Part shown: positions 27,711 through 38,800 of the stretch, piece by piece
Layout of the letters: each line of letters opens with the position of its first letter
Position numbering within the stretch: position 1 is the stretch's first letter
Source of the DNA: DASXHZ01 sp036488085
GTDB lineage: Bacteria; Acidobacteriota; Thermoanaerobaculia; Gp7-AA8
Length of the DNA: 64,000 nucleotides
Direction of reading: 5' to 3'
Assembly: GCA_036488085.1 (NCBI GenBank)
Contig: DASXHZ010000036.1
Location: forward strand, 30,555-94,554
Made by a program: the position numbers and the translations under genes
Notes under the pieces: model-generated
Database searches by the model: none
What the model was told of the DNA's origin: nothing
What the model saw: the letters and a program-made list of their open reading frames with translations, nothing else

Positions 27711-27789
27711 CGTTACTCGTTACTCGATATTCGTTATTCGTTATTCGTTACTCGGCTCCCGAGTCACGAGTCACGAGTCACGAGTAACG
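27711..27789. repeat. GTTACTCG octamer inverted array
   Basis: Tandem CGTTACTCG/CGTTATTCG units are followed by inverted copies CGAGTCAC and CGAGTAACG. It lies between the suf promoter and the first rhodanese gene. The 8-bp period matches the GAGGTTAC arrays but the sequence differs. Confidence 0.75.
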
Positions 27790-27845
27790 GGAAGAAGCCA
27801 ACCCGCCGCGACGGTTTGACTCTCGCGTACAAGGAGGCTTCCACG

Positions 27846-28301
27846 ATGCGCCTACGTTTCCTCGCCGCTTGCGCCTCAGTCGTGATCGCTGGCGGTGTCG
27901 TCGCGCAGATGAAACCGCAACCCCAGTCGCCCGTCCGGATCGAGTACACGAAGGCGCAACACGCTGCTGAGAACGCGCCGCGCATCTCGAAGGAAGAGGC
28001 GCGGAAACTCGTCGCCGAAGGAAAGGCCGTTTTCCTCGACGTTCGCTCCGAAAACAGCTACTCCATCGGCCACATCAAAGGCGCCATCAGCATTCCCGGA
28101 AGCCAGCTCGCCATGCGGATCACAGAGATCCCGGCGAAGAAAAAGATCATCCCCTACTGCGCGTGCCACGCGGAAGAGACCGCCGGCCTCGCCGTCGCGA
28201 TCCTCAAGGCGCATGGCCTGAAGGACGCAGCGGCGCTCAAAGGCGGCTGGCTCGAATGGCGCGCCGCGCATCTCCCCATGGAAGGTATGTCAGTACACTA
28301 A
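27846..28301 (+). CDS. Exported rhodanese-domain protein
   Basis: 151 residues. Signal peptide RFLAACASVVIAGGVVAQ, then one rhodanese domain: RISKEEARKLVAEGKAVFLD, VRSENSYSIGHIKGAISIPG, and the loop PYCACHAEETAG with two cysteines, then LKGGWLEWRAAHLPMEG. An AAGGAGG ribosome site sits before the ATG at 27846. The CACHAEET loop is longer than the canonical CRxGxR loop. Likely a periplasmic sulfur or redox protein. Paralogue of the next gene. Confidence 0.88.
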   Translation: MRLRFLAACASVVIAGGVVAQMKPQPQSPVRIEYTKAQHAAENAPRISKEEARKLVAEGKAVFLDVRSENSYSIGHIKGAISIPGSQLAMRITEIPAKKKIIPYCACHAEETAGLAVAILKAHGLKDAAALKGGWLEWRAAHLPMEGMSVH

Positions 28302-28332
28302 GGTGTCAACTCTCTTAGAAGGAGGCAAACGG

Positions 28333-28809
28333 ATGCAGAAAATCGCAATGATTGCAGTCGCGTCGCTGGCCATAGCCGGAACGGCGTGCGCGCAATTCAA
28401 AGCGCCATCGCCGGCGCCTGTGCCAGCGGCAACGGCGCCGCCGGTCGCGCTGACCCAGCAGGCAGCGCCGTCGCTCGAATCGGCGAAGCGCATCGAGCGC
28501 ACCGAGGCGATCAAGATGGTCGACGAGAAGAAGGCCGTCTTCGTCGACGTCCGCCCCAAGGATCAGTACGAGATCGGGCACATCAAGGGATCGATCAACA
28601 TCCCGCTCACCGACCTGATCACCCGAATCAAGGACCTGCCGCCGCACAGATACATCATCACGTACTGTGCTTGAGTGAACGAGCACACAAGCGCCCGTGC
28701 GGTGCTAGACCTCAACGCTCACGGCATCAAGAACACCGCCGCCCTCCTCGGCGGCTGGAACGGATGGCAGCAGGCCAGCCTGCCCATCGACAAAGGCGAT
28801 AAGCCGTAA
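28333..28809 (+). CDS. Exported rhodanese-like protein with in-frame UGA: candidate selenoprotein
   Basis: Reading through one UGA (28672-28674, codon 114) gives a 158-residue rhodanese. It has a signal peptide (KIAMIAVASLAIAGTACAQ), FVDVRPKDQYEIGHIKGSIN, then TYCA-UGA-VNEHTSARAV, ALLGGWNGWQQASLPIDKG and a TAA stop. It aligns without gaps to the upstream paralogue PYCACHAEETAGLAV, where the UGA position is cysteine. Conserved sequence continues for 44 codons past the UGA. A hairpin AGCAC...CGC-CCGT-GCG-GTGCT begins 8 bases after the UGA, in the bacterial SECIS range though not a perfect match. AGAAGGAGG precedes the ATG. If selenocysteine is not made here, the gene is a recent nonsense mutant truncated to 113 residues. 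Confidence 0.72.
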
Positions 28810-28810
28810 A

Positions 28811-28862
28811 GATGAGGTTACGGGGTTACGAGGTTTCGAAGTTGACCTCGTAACCTCATAAC
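28811..28862. repeat. Octamer-family inverted repeat between rhodanese and enolase genes
   Basis: GATGAGGTTACGGGGTTACG pairs with CCTCGTAACCTCATAACC. It begins just after the TAA of the rhodanese gene and ends about 22 bases before the enolase ATG. Confidence 0.78.
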
Positions 28863-28883
28863 CGCCGATACAATCCGCGCGCT

Positions 28884-30152
<1,269 letters not shown>

Positions 30153-30166
30153 CGCCGTCCCAGATC

Positions 30167-30180
30167 GTCAATATATTGAC
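30167..30180. promoter_or_regulatory. Perfect 14-bp palindrome before the MarR-type gene
   Basis: GTCAATATATTGAC is a perfect palindrome ending 3 bases before the GTG start. It is AT-rich in a GC-rich genome and fits a MarR-family operator. Autorepression is inferred. Confidence 0.6.
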
Positions 30181-30183
30181 CAC

Positions 30184-30618
30184 GTGCCCGATCGCGACCT
30201 CGTCGCCGGCGTGGTCCAGTTGGCGAACCTCTTCACGCGCCGCCTGGTGCCGGTGTTCGAGCGCTCCGGCGTCACGCCGCAGCAGTGGGCGGTCCTCTCA
30301 GTCATCGGAACGGCCGAAGCGCCGATGACGCTGGCCGCCGCGGCGCGCGAGCTGCTCGTCTCGAAGCAGAACATGACCGGGATGATCGCGCGCCTCGAAC
30401 AGCTCGGCCTCGCCGAGCGCAGCGGCGATCCGAACGACCTCCGCTCCGCGCGCGTGCAGCTCACGAGGAAAGGGCGCACGCTCCTCGACAAGACGCGGCC
30501 CGCATACGAACAGTGGATTGCCAACCTCGCCGGCGGCGCGATCACCGATCGCGACCTCCAGGCGATGGTCCGAACCGTCAACAAGCTGATCGCGGCCATT
30601 GAAGATTCGCAGTCGTAG
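30184..30618 (+). CDS. MarR-family transcriptional regulator
   Basis: 144 residues, GTG start. Winged helix: VTPQQWAVLSVIGTAEAPMTLAAAARELLVSKQNMTGMIARLEQLGLAERSGDPNDLRSARVQLTRKG carries the recognition helix and DxRS wing typical of MarR. No effector gene is clearly linked. It follows enolase and ends at a large palindrome. The palindrome at its own start suggests autoregulation. Confidence 0.9.
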   Translation: MPDRDLVAGVVQLANLFTRRLVPVFERSGVTPQQWAVLSVIGTAEAPMTLAAAARELLVSKQNMTGMIARLEQLGLAERSGDPNDLRSARVQLTRKGRTLLDKTRPAYEQWIANLAGGAITDRDLQAMVRTVNKLIAAIEDSQS

Positions 30619-30629
30619 AGCGCCGGTCT

Positions 30630-30684
30630 TGTGTGCGGGGTGGGCTCTTAGCCGACCCGGGCCGGCTGAGAGCCGGCCCACACA
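30630..30684. terminator. Imperfect hairpin between convergent genes
   Basis: TGTGTGCGGGGTGGGCTCTT and the distal GGCTGAGAGCCGGCCCACAC form a long imperfect dyad centred on CCCGGG. It lies between the MarR gene and the diguanylate cyclase gene, which converge. No T-run, so it may be another dispersed repeat. Confidence 0.55.
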
Positions 30685-30692
30685 TAGAACAA

Positions 30693-31835
30693 CTACGCCG
30701 CCGGAACGATGACGCGGTTCCGCCCGGCGTGCTTCGCGGCGTAGAGACGTTCGTCGGCCGCCTGGAACAGAGTCTCGGCGGCGGAGCCGTCGGCGGGGTA
30801 GAGCGCGGCGCCGATGCTGACGGTGAGCGTCGATCCGTGCGGCGGCTTTGGCAACGCCTCGACGTTCGTGCGGATACGTTCCGCGATCACCGAGAGCGCG
30901 TGCACGTCGACCTCCGGCACGATCACCGCGAACTCCTCTCCGCCGTAGCGCGCCGGAAAATCGACGCTGCGCACCGTCTCGCGAATCACGAGCGCCACCC
31001 GCTGCAGCGCATCGTTCCCCGCGAGGTGGCCGTGCGTGTCGTTGTACTTTTTGAAGTGATCGAGATCGAGCACCAGCACGCCGAACGCCGACGGATACCG
31101 TGACGCGCGCTCGATCTCGGCGTCGATGTGCTCCCGAAACGCGCGGAAGTTCGGGAGGCCGGTCAGCTCGTCGGTCCGTGCGTGAGCGCGCAGCTTGTCC
31201 GCCATCCCGTTCAGCGCGACCGCGAGCCGCGCGATCTCGTGATCGCCCGCGATCGCGGCGCGTGCCGTCAGATCACCGCTCGCGATCCGGTCGGCCGCCG
31301 CCGAAAGCTCCTCGAGTGGCCGCACGACCTTCTGCAGCGTCACCTGCGCCGCGGCGAAACTGAGCACTACGACGATCCACGCCACCGCCAGGCCGCTCGA
31401 CATCATCGCGTCAGTGTCGCTCTCCAGCTCCGGGAGCGTACGTGCGATCTCGCGCTTGTGTTGATCGATCAGCCGCTGCGCCTCCTTCACCACCGCCACC
31501 GAGGTCGCATCGAGATCCTCGGGGCGCGGATTCGGCTCGTGCGCGAGCGTGGCGAACGCCTTCACGCGCGCTCGCAGCAGACCGGTGTCGGCGTCGCTCC
31601 GCAGCAACTGCTCCACGACCCGGTAGTCGCCGCCCCGCGCGCGGAAGCCATTCTGCGCTCGGATCAACTCTTCGAGCGACGCGATCGCCTCGGTTTCGAC
31701 CCCGATCAGCCGCGACCACCGTTGCTGCGACGCTCGGGCACGCCACGACAAACCGAACGTGATCGCGAAGAGGACGAGCGCCAATGCCGCCGTCATCGCA
31801 AAAACTCGTGTACGAAGATGCGTTCGGCGGCGCAT
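30693..31835 (-). CDS. Membrane-bound diguanylate cyclase (GGDEF)
   Basis: 380 residues. First membrane helix (VFAMTAALALVLFAITFGL), a periplasmic helical sensor region, second helix (VAWIVVVLSFAAAQVTL), a HAMP linker (RPLEELSAAADRIASGDLTAR) and a GGDEF domain (DELTGLPNFRAFREHID, VLDLDHFKKYNDTHGH, ARYGGEEFAVIVPE). The GGEEF variant is active in most enzymes, so it should make c-di-GMP. No RxxD inhibitory site is evident. The ATG at 31835 overlaps the divergent glycerate kinase ATG; an alternative ATG at 31862 lies inside that gene. Confidence 0.9.
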   Translation of the reverse strand: MRRRTHLRTRVFAMTAALALVLFAITFGLSWRARASQQRWSRLIGVETEAIASLEELIRAQNGFRARGGDYRVVEQLLRSDADTGLLRARVKAFATLAHEPNPRPEDLDATSVAVVKEAQRLIDQHKREIARTLPELESDTDAMMSSGLAVAWIVVVLSFAAAQVTLQKVVRPLEELSAAADRIASGDLTARAAIAGDHEIARLAVALNGMADKLRAHARTDELTGLPNFRAFREHIDAEIERASRYPSAFGVLVLDLDHFKKYNDTHGHLAGNDALQRVALVIRETVRSVDFPARYGGEEFAVIVPEVDVHALSVIAERIRTNVEALPKPPHGSTLTVSIGAALYPADGSAAETLFQAADERLYAAKHAGRNRVIVPAA

Positions 31836-32865
31836 GATTGATTGTACGGTGCTCGAAGACATCTATCGTGAGACTCTCGACCGTTGCGCGCCGGAGCGCC
31901 TCATCGCGAAAGTGTGGCGCGAGGACTTCCCGCGCACCGTCGTGGCCATCGGCAAATGTGCCGGCGCGCTTCGCGATGGCATCGACTGCGATGACGCCTT
32001 CGTCGCCATTCCCTTCGGCTATCGCGAGCCGAAGAAACCGGCGCAGGTCGTCTTCGGCACGCATCCGCAGTACAGCGAGGCGAGCTTCGAGGCGGGACGG
32101 CAGCTCCTCGAGTTCGTCGACCGCCACGAGGACATCACCTTCATCGTCAGCGGCGGCGGCTCCGCAACCGTCGAAGTTCCGCTCCGCGAGAAGACGGTTG
32201 AGGAGAACGCGCAGCTCATCGCCAGCGGCATGACGATCGCGGAGATCAACGCGCGGCGGAAAGCGATGTCGGCGATCAAGGGCGGCAAGCTTGCGCGTCG
32301 CGTCCGCGGACGCTGCGTCACGCTCGTCTACTCCGACGTCTCGCGCGGCAAGCTCGCCGACGTCGCGTCAGGGCCGACCATCCCCGGCAGCGACGAAGTG
32401 CACCTCATCGCCGACAACGACACGCTCACCGCGACCGCCGCGGCGATCGCACGCGAGCGCGGCCTCCGCGCCACCGGCCTCCCCGACCAGATCGAATCAG
32501 ACGTCAAAGACGCCGTGAGTCTGCTCGCGAAAGCGAAATTCGACGACATCCTGATCGCCGGCGGCGAGATCACCGTCGCGGTCCACGGCGACGGAAAAGG
32601 TGGTCGTTGCAGCGAGGCGGCACTACGCTACCTGCTGGCCGGCGGCAAACATCCGGCGCTCTTCGGGAGCAGCGACGGCGTGGACGGCAACAGCGACGCG
32701 GCCGGCATCGCCATCGACCCCAGCGCCCCCTTCGATCGTCACGCGATCGAAACCGAATTGGGCAAATCGAACTCGTTTCCGCTCGCCGCGAAGATCGGCC
32801 GCGCGATTATGATTCCATCTGCCGGTAACAACCTCCGTGACTTGTACTTACTGGCTCGCGGTTAG
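31834..32865 (+). CDS. Glycerate 2-kinase (GckA/MOFRL family)
   Basis: 343 residues. IVSGGGSATVEVP, INARRKAMSAIKGGKLARRV, YSDVSRGKLADVASGPTIPG and GGEITVAVHGDGKGGRCSEAALRYLL match the GckA/MOFRL glycerate kinases, which phosphorylate D-glycerate to 2-phosphoglycerate. GSSDGVDGNSDAAGIAID is the conserved C-terminal motif. The protein is shorter than the usual 420-450 residues, mainly at the N-terminus. Enolase, which uses 2-phosphoglycerate, is 1.7 kb away. Confidence 0.87.
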   Translation: MIDCTVLEDIYRETLDRCAPERLIAKVWREDFPRTVVAIGKCAGALRDGIDCDDAFVAIPFGYREPKKPAQVVFGTHPQYSEASFEAGRQLLEFVDRHEDITFIVSGGGSATVEVPLREKTVEENAQLIASGMTIAEINARRKAMSAIKGGKLARRVRGRCVTLVYSDVSRGKLADVASGPTIPGSDEVHLIADNDTLTATAAAIARERGLRATGLPDQIESDVKDAVSLLAKAKFDDILIAGGEITVAVHGDGKGGRCSEAALRYLLAGGKHPALFGSSDGVDGNSDAAGIAIDPSAPFDRHAIETELGKSNSFPLAAKIGRAIMIPSAGNNLRDLYLLARG

Positions 32866-32891
32866 CAAGCGCCGCGGTATCAGCCGGGGCA

Positions 32892-35800
32892 ATGACCGAC
32901 ACGCCACAACAGAGCCCGCATCCGCATCATCGATCCGCGCGGGAGCGCCAGCGCCGAGGCCCGATGTGGGGATGCCTCAAGGGGCTGGTCTTCACGTTCG
33001 GCGGCTTCCTGGCGCTGCTCGTCCTCGTGATCGGCGCCGGCTGGTGGTACCTCGGCACCACGAGCTTCGCCGGCTTCGTGATGCTGCGCATCGAGAAGAC
33101 GCTCGAGGCGCGCCTCGGACGCAAGGTTTCGATTCACGACGTCCAGATCATCCGCGCGCGTCCCGCCAAGATATTCATCAACGATCTCCGGATCGCGAAC
33201 GCGCCCGGCGCCGTGAATCCCTACTTCGCGACGGTGCGGCAGATCGAAGTCACCGGCGGCGTCGACTCGTTCTGGGGCCGCACCGTCAAAGTGACGCGCG
33301 TCGACGTCCGCGATCCGCATCTCTACTTCGAAGTCTTCCCCGCAGGCTCAAAGCTCGTGCACAACTTCCCGCATTGGCAGACCGGCCCGAAGAGCAAGTA
33401 CGACATCTACCACCTCGACATCGGAAAGCTGTTCGTCACCGGCGGCGCGTTCCAGTTCCTCGACCGGCGGCATGACGTCGCCGCGGCGGCGACCGACATC
33501 CGCTCGGAGATCGACGTCACCAGCGCCGAGGATCTGTACAGCGGAATCGCGACGAGCCCGCGCCTCAACGTGCGGATCCAGAACTACAAGCCATTCGATC
33601 TCGACCTGCGCGGCGGCTTCCGCTTCACCCCTGACAACCTCACCCTGAACTCCATCGCGCTGCGCGGGCGCGACATGCAGCTCTTCGTCAGCGGTCCGAT
33701 TCACCCGCTGTCGGATGCGGTCTACAACCTCCACCTCACCGCGCAGCTCGGCCTCAATCGCGTGCGCGAGATCTTCGCGATCAACAAAGTGCTCGACGGC
33801 GTAGTCGCGCTCGACACCAACGTGCGCGGCCGCGCCGGCAGCTTCGCGATGAGCGGCGGATGGGTTTCGCCGAAGATCGCCGCCGACGTTTACGACCTCA
33901 CGAACGCGCGCGGGAAACTGAACGTGACCGACAACGGCACCACCGTCGACGTCGACACCGCACGCTATGGCGGCGGCACGCTCGCCGCGCATTACGTCCT
34001 GCCGAAGTACGCCGAGCCGTACCCGCAGACGGTCGACCTCCACTACAACGGCGTTTCGCTCGAGAAGCTTTTCAACGACTGGGGCATCAAGGACACCGGC
34101 CTGCGCGGTGGCGCGACCGGACACCTCGCCTATCAGTGGAACAAAGACAAAGTGCTCGCCGGCTCCGGCAACGGCACGGCGACGCTGAGCCGCTCGACGA
34201 CCGCGTTTTCGAGCGCAAAGTATCCGATCCCGCTCGGCGGTGCGGCCGACTTCGCGCTCGACAACGGCACGATCAAATTCTCGCGCGCGTCGCTGACGAC
34301 CGGCGCGTCGACCGTGAACTTCAACGGCTCGATCCGCATCGCGGACGTCAGCACCGACCTCGCGGTGAACATCCACTCGACCGACTTCGCGGAGCTCGAC
34401 AAGATCGGCTTCAACTTCGCGCACTCCGCCGGCAAGAAGACGTACGAGCTCCTCGGCCTCGGCGGATCCGGCGACATCTCCGGCACGATCAAGGGAAGGC
34501 TGAAGGAGCCGCAAGTCACCGCGCACATCGCCGCCGCCGGGACGAAGTTCAACAACGATCTCCTCGGCAACTCGGACATCCAGCTCCGCTACGACGGCGT
34601 CAAGTCGGTCCTCACGTTCGACCGCGCGACCTTCAGCCAAGATGGCGGCCGCCTCGCCATGACCGGCACGATCGCTTTCCCCGATCGCGGTCCGTCGCCG
34701 CTGTTCGATCTCGCCATCGACGCGAACAACTACCCGGCCGAAGCCGCGATGAACGTCGTCAAGTTGCCGCTCAAGGGCATCCATGGGACGGCGACCGGAC
34801 GGATGCTCCTCACCGGCACACCCGATTCCGGCAAGGCGACGTTTGCAAACCTCCTCATCGCGCGGAACGGGTCGGAGATGCGCCTCAAAGGCTTCGTCAA
34901 CTGGCTACCGGGAAAAGGAACGACCAAGTTCGATCTCGATCTCGCAGCGCGCAACTTCCCGATCGCCGACGCCGCGGAGTTCCTCGACCTCGGCACCGCG
35001 CTGCCGGTGACCGGCGAGCTGACCGGGACGCTGCACCTCGAAGGGACGAAGGCAAACCTCCAAGGCGCCGGCGCCGTCACCGTCCGCAAAGGCATCCTCT
35101 TCGGGGAGCCCGTCGAGAGCGCGACCGCCGAGCTCCAGTTCACGCAGGGCAAAGTGAAGATCAGCCACGCGACCGTGACCGCGCCGGCCGGAACCATCAC
35201 GGCCGAGGGGGAGCTGAACCTCAATACCAACCAGTTCACCTACACCATCAACTCGGCGTCGCTCGACCTCTCGAAGCTGCAGATCATGAAGTCGCTCGCC
35301 GGCCTCCTCGGCGGGAAGGTGACGCTGACGTCGAGCGGCGGCGGCACGTTCGATCATCCGGAGCTCTTCGTCGAAGCGACGCTGACCGACGCCACGCTGA
35401 AGGGCCTCGCGCTCCCCGCCGGCTCGCCGCCGCCGAAAATCTACTTCGCGATCCACAACGGCCGGCTGGTCGTGCGCGGCAACATCGCGGACATCGTCAC
35501 GATCGAGGGTGACGGCACCGTCGGCGCCGGCCTCGCCGTCGACGGCGTGGTGCACATCACCGTGCCCGACGTCGCGAAGCTCGTGGCGCTCTCGCCGTCG
35601 ACCGCGTCGCTGCCGGCATCCGGCAACTTCACCGTCGACCTGAAGCTCGGCGGAAAATTGACGCCGCTCGAGGCCCTCGTGGTCGACGGCACGTTCCCGG
35701 TCTTCAACATCAAACTCTCGGACCACGACTTCACGGCCGCGCAGCCGCTGCATGTGGCGTTGCGCAACGGCCGCATCTCGTTCGAGAGCTTCGAGCTGAC

Positions 35801-38800
35801 GCACCCCGGCGCCACGCTCGCCGTCACCGGCTACGCCGACATCACCGGCAAGAAGGCGCTCAACATCAACGTCCACGGCGGCCTCGAAGCTGCGCTGTTG
35901 CAGGTCTTCGTACATGACCTTCGCGCCGAGGGGCACATCAACATCGCGGCCGGAGTCACGGGGACGCTCGCCGATCCGCGGATCAACGGCAGCGCCGAGA
36001 TGCAGGACGCGCAGTTCCGCGTGCCGGGATTCCCGCAGATGTTCGACCATGTGACCGGGACGGTCGTCTTCCGCGGCGACCGGATCGACATCGACTCGCT
36101 GCGAGCCCAGCTCGGCGGCGGGACGATCGTCGCGGGCGGATCGATCGCGCTCAACGGCGTGACGCCGGCCAGCGTCCGCCTATCGCTGCAAGGCACCGAC
36201 GTCGCGATCCGCTACTTCGAAGGCATCACGATCGACGGCAACTTCACGCTGCTCCTCACCGGCGACAAAGATCGGATGAACCTCGGCGGCGACGTTCACG
36301 TCAACCGCGCGCTGTATTCGAAGGACTTCGACTTCGGCACTGCGTTCCTCAACGTCGTCCTTTCGCGGCGCAGCGTCACGCCGATCGCGGCCGCGAGCTG
36401 GCAGGACAAGGTCAGCCTGCGCCTGCACATAACGGCGCCGCAGACGCTCGCGGTGCGCAACAACATCGCCGACGTCACCGGCTCGGCCGACCTCGACGTA
36501 CAGGGGACACTCGCGAATCCGGTGATTCTCGGCGTCGTCAATCTCGACGAAGGCGGCACGGTCAAGCTGCAGGGGAACAAGTACCAGGTGACCCGTGGCT
36601 CGATCACGTTCCAGAATCCATTCCGCATCGACCCGTACTTCGACATCACGCTCGAAGGACGCGTGTCGTCCAGCGGCTTCACCTCAGAGATCGAGTCCAG
36701 ACCGATGGAGGTCACGATCAATCTCGTCGGCACAATCGATCGCTTCACGCCGACGATCACGAGCGACCCTCCCGCCAGCGACATCACGCTCTTCTCGCTG
36801 CTCGGCTTCGGCGGTTTGATGACTCCCACGGCAGGCAGGACGACCCAGGGCGGAGTGACGTCCACCGGCGCATCGATTTTCTCGCAGAGCCTCGGCTTCC
36901 TGACGAGCAAGATCCTGCCGTTCGCCGACACCTTCACCTTCAACCCCGACATCGGCAACGTCGAAGACCCCGGCCAGAAGGTGACGTTCGAGAAGACGAT
37001 CTCGAACGACATCCGCGTGCTGGTGATCTACAACCTCTCGAACGGGCACAAGCGCTCTCTCCTCGAGTGGCAGGTCAACCCCGAGTGGAGCGTGCAGCTC
37101 ACGGACGACGAGCTCCGTAGCGAATGGCGCCTCGAGGCCCGCTACAGGCGAAGCTTCGCCGGGCAGTGGCACTGGGCCGGGAACGGCAAGCCGGTGACGA
37201 TGGTCGCGTCGCTGGGGCCGCTCGAAGGCTCCGTTCTCAATATCGACAAGCAGGAACCCGCACCGCCCGTGACGCCGACCGGCCCGGTCGTGGCACGCGT
37301 GACCTATCGCGCCGATGCGAACTTCGACACGACCGTCCTCGGCAAGTACATCTCCGTCATTCCCGGCGAGCCGCTCTCGCTGCGCGGGGTGCAGTCGTCG
37401 ATCAAGAGCCTTTACGGGACCGGCGACTTTCGCGACATCCACGTCGAGACGAATCCAGCAACGAACGGTGAGGCCGAAGTCGTCTTCGTCCTCTCGATCA
37501 ATTACCGCGTCACGGAGGTCAAGTTCGACGGCCTCGGCGGCGCCGATCGCGACCGCGAGGAGCGCGACATCTCCGTGCGCGTCGGCGACGTTCTCTCGCT
37601 GAACGCCGTCGAGCGCAGCGCCGTCGCCGTCACGCAGTTCCTCAATCGCGAGGGCTACCTCGAGGCCACGGTCGATCCCGAGACGAACTTCTCACGCGAG
37701 ACGAGCAGCGCGCAGGTCATCTTCCACGTGACCACTGGCGCTCGCGCCAAGGTGGGCACCGTCACGCTCGACGGCGACACCACGCCGTTCGCGAAAGCGG
37801 AGCTGATCGCGCAGATGCGGCGCGGCCCCGGGAAGGCGTTCCGCGTTTCCGACGCGCGCCTCGACGCGCTGCGGATGGAGCGCTTCATGTTCCAGCGCGA
37901 CTACCGTAAGGCGGAAGTCCGCTTCGTCACCGACACCTACGACCCCAAGACGAAGACCGTGGCGCTCCGCTTCACCGCAACCGCCGGCCCGATCGTGCGC
38001 ATCATGGTCACCGGCGTCCCGCGCAGCGACGTGCGGCGCGAACTGCCGTTCTCGCGCAACCAGGGCTACAGCGAAGACGTGATCGACAACGCCGCCGACG
38101 CGATCGTGAAGTCGTACCAGGAGCGCGGCTACATCAACGCGACCGTCGATACCGAGTCGCACCTCGACAACAACGTCTGGACCACCACGTTCAAGGTCGT
38201 CCCGGGACAGCAGTTCAAACTCTCCGGCGTCACGTTCACCGGCAACAAGGCGGTGTCGGCCAAGGACCTTCAGGGCGTCGTGCAGACCTCGACGAACGGC
38301 GGCTTCCGCTCACTCATCGCGCACCTCTTGCGGCGGCCCACCGGAGTCACGCGCGCGCAACTGAGCGCCGACCGCGACGCGATCGAGTCGTACTACCGGC
38401 TGCACGGCTTCTCGGAAGCGACCGTCGCGACGCCGGTCGTGAACACCGACGCCGCGAAGGGGACGATGACCGTCGACTTCCCGATCACCGAGGGGCCGCA
38501 GACGATCGTGAAGGCGGTCCGGATCGAGGGCAACGAGCAGGTGCCGTCGCGCGACCTGCCGAAGACGACGCTGAAGACGAACGCTCCGCTCGATCCGACG
38601 GCGCTGCGCAATGACCTCGTGGCGCTCGAAACGTATTACGCCCAGCGCGGGAACGCCGAGGTGCAGATCACGCCGCGGCCCGACATCTCGGCCGACAAGA
38701 CCTCCGCGACGATGACGTACGTCATCGCGGAGGGGCCGAAGATCAAGGTCGGCGACGTCGTCGTCCGCGGCAACACCTACACGAAAACCAATGTCATCCT

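Noticed and set aside
28675..28809. A separate small gene beginning at the GTG right after the UGA
   Set aside because: Its sequence is the exact continuation of the rhodanese domain and has no ribosome site; read-through or nonsense mutation explains it better.
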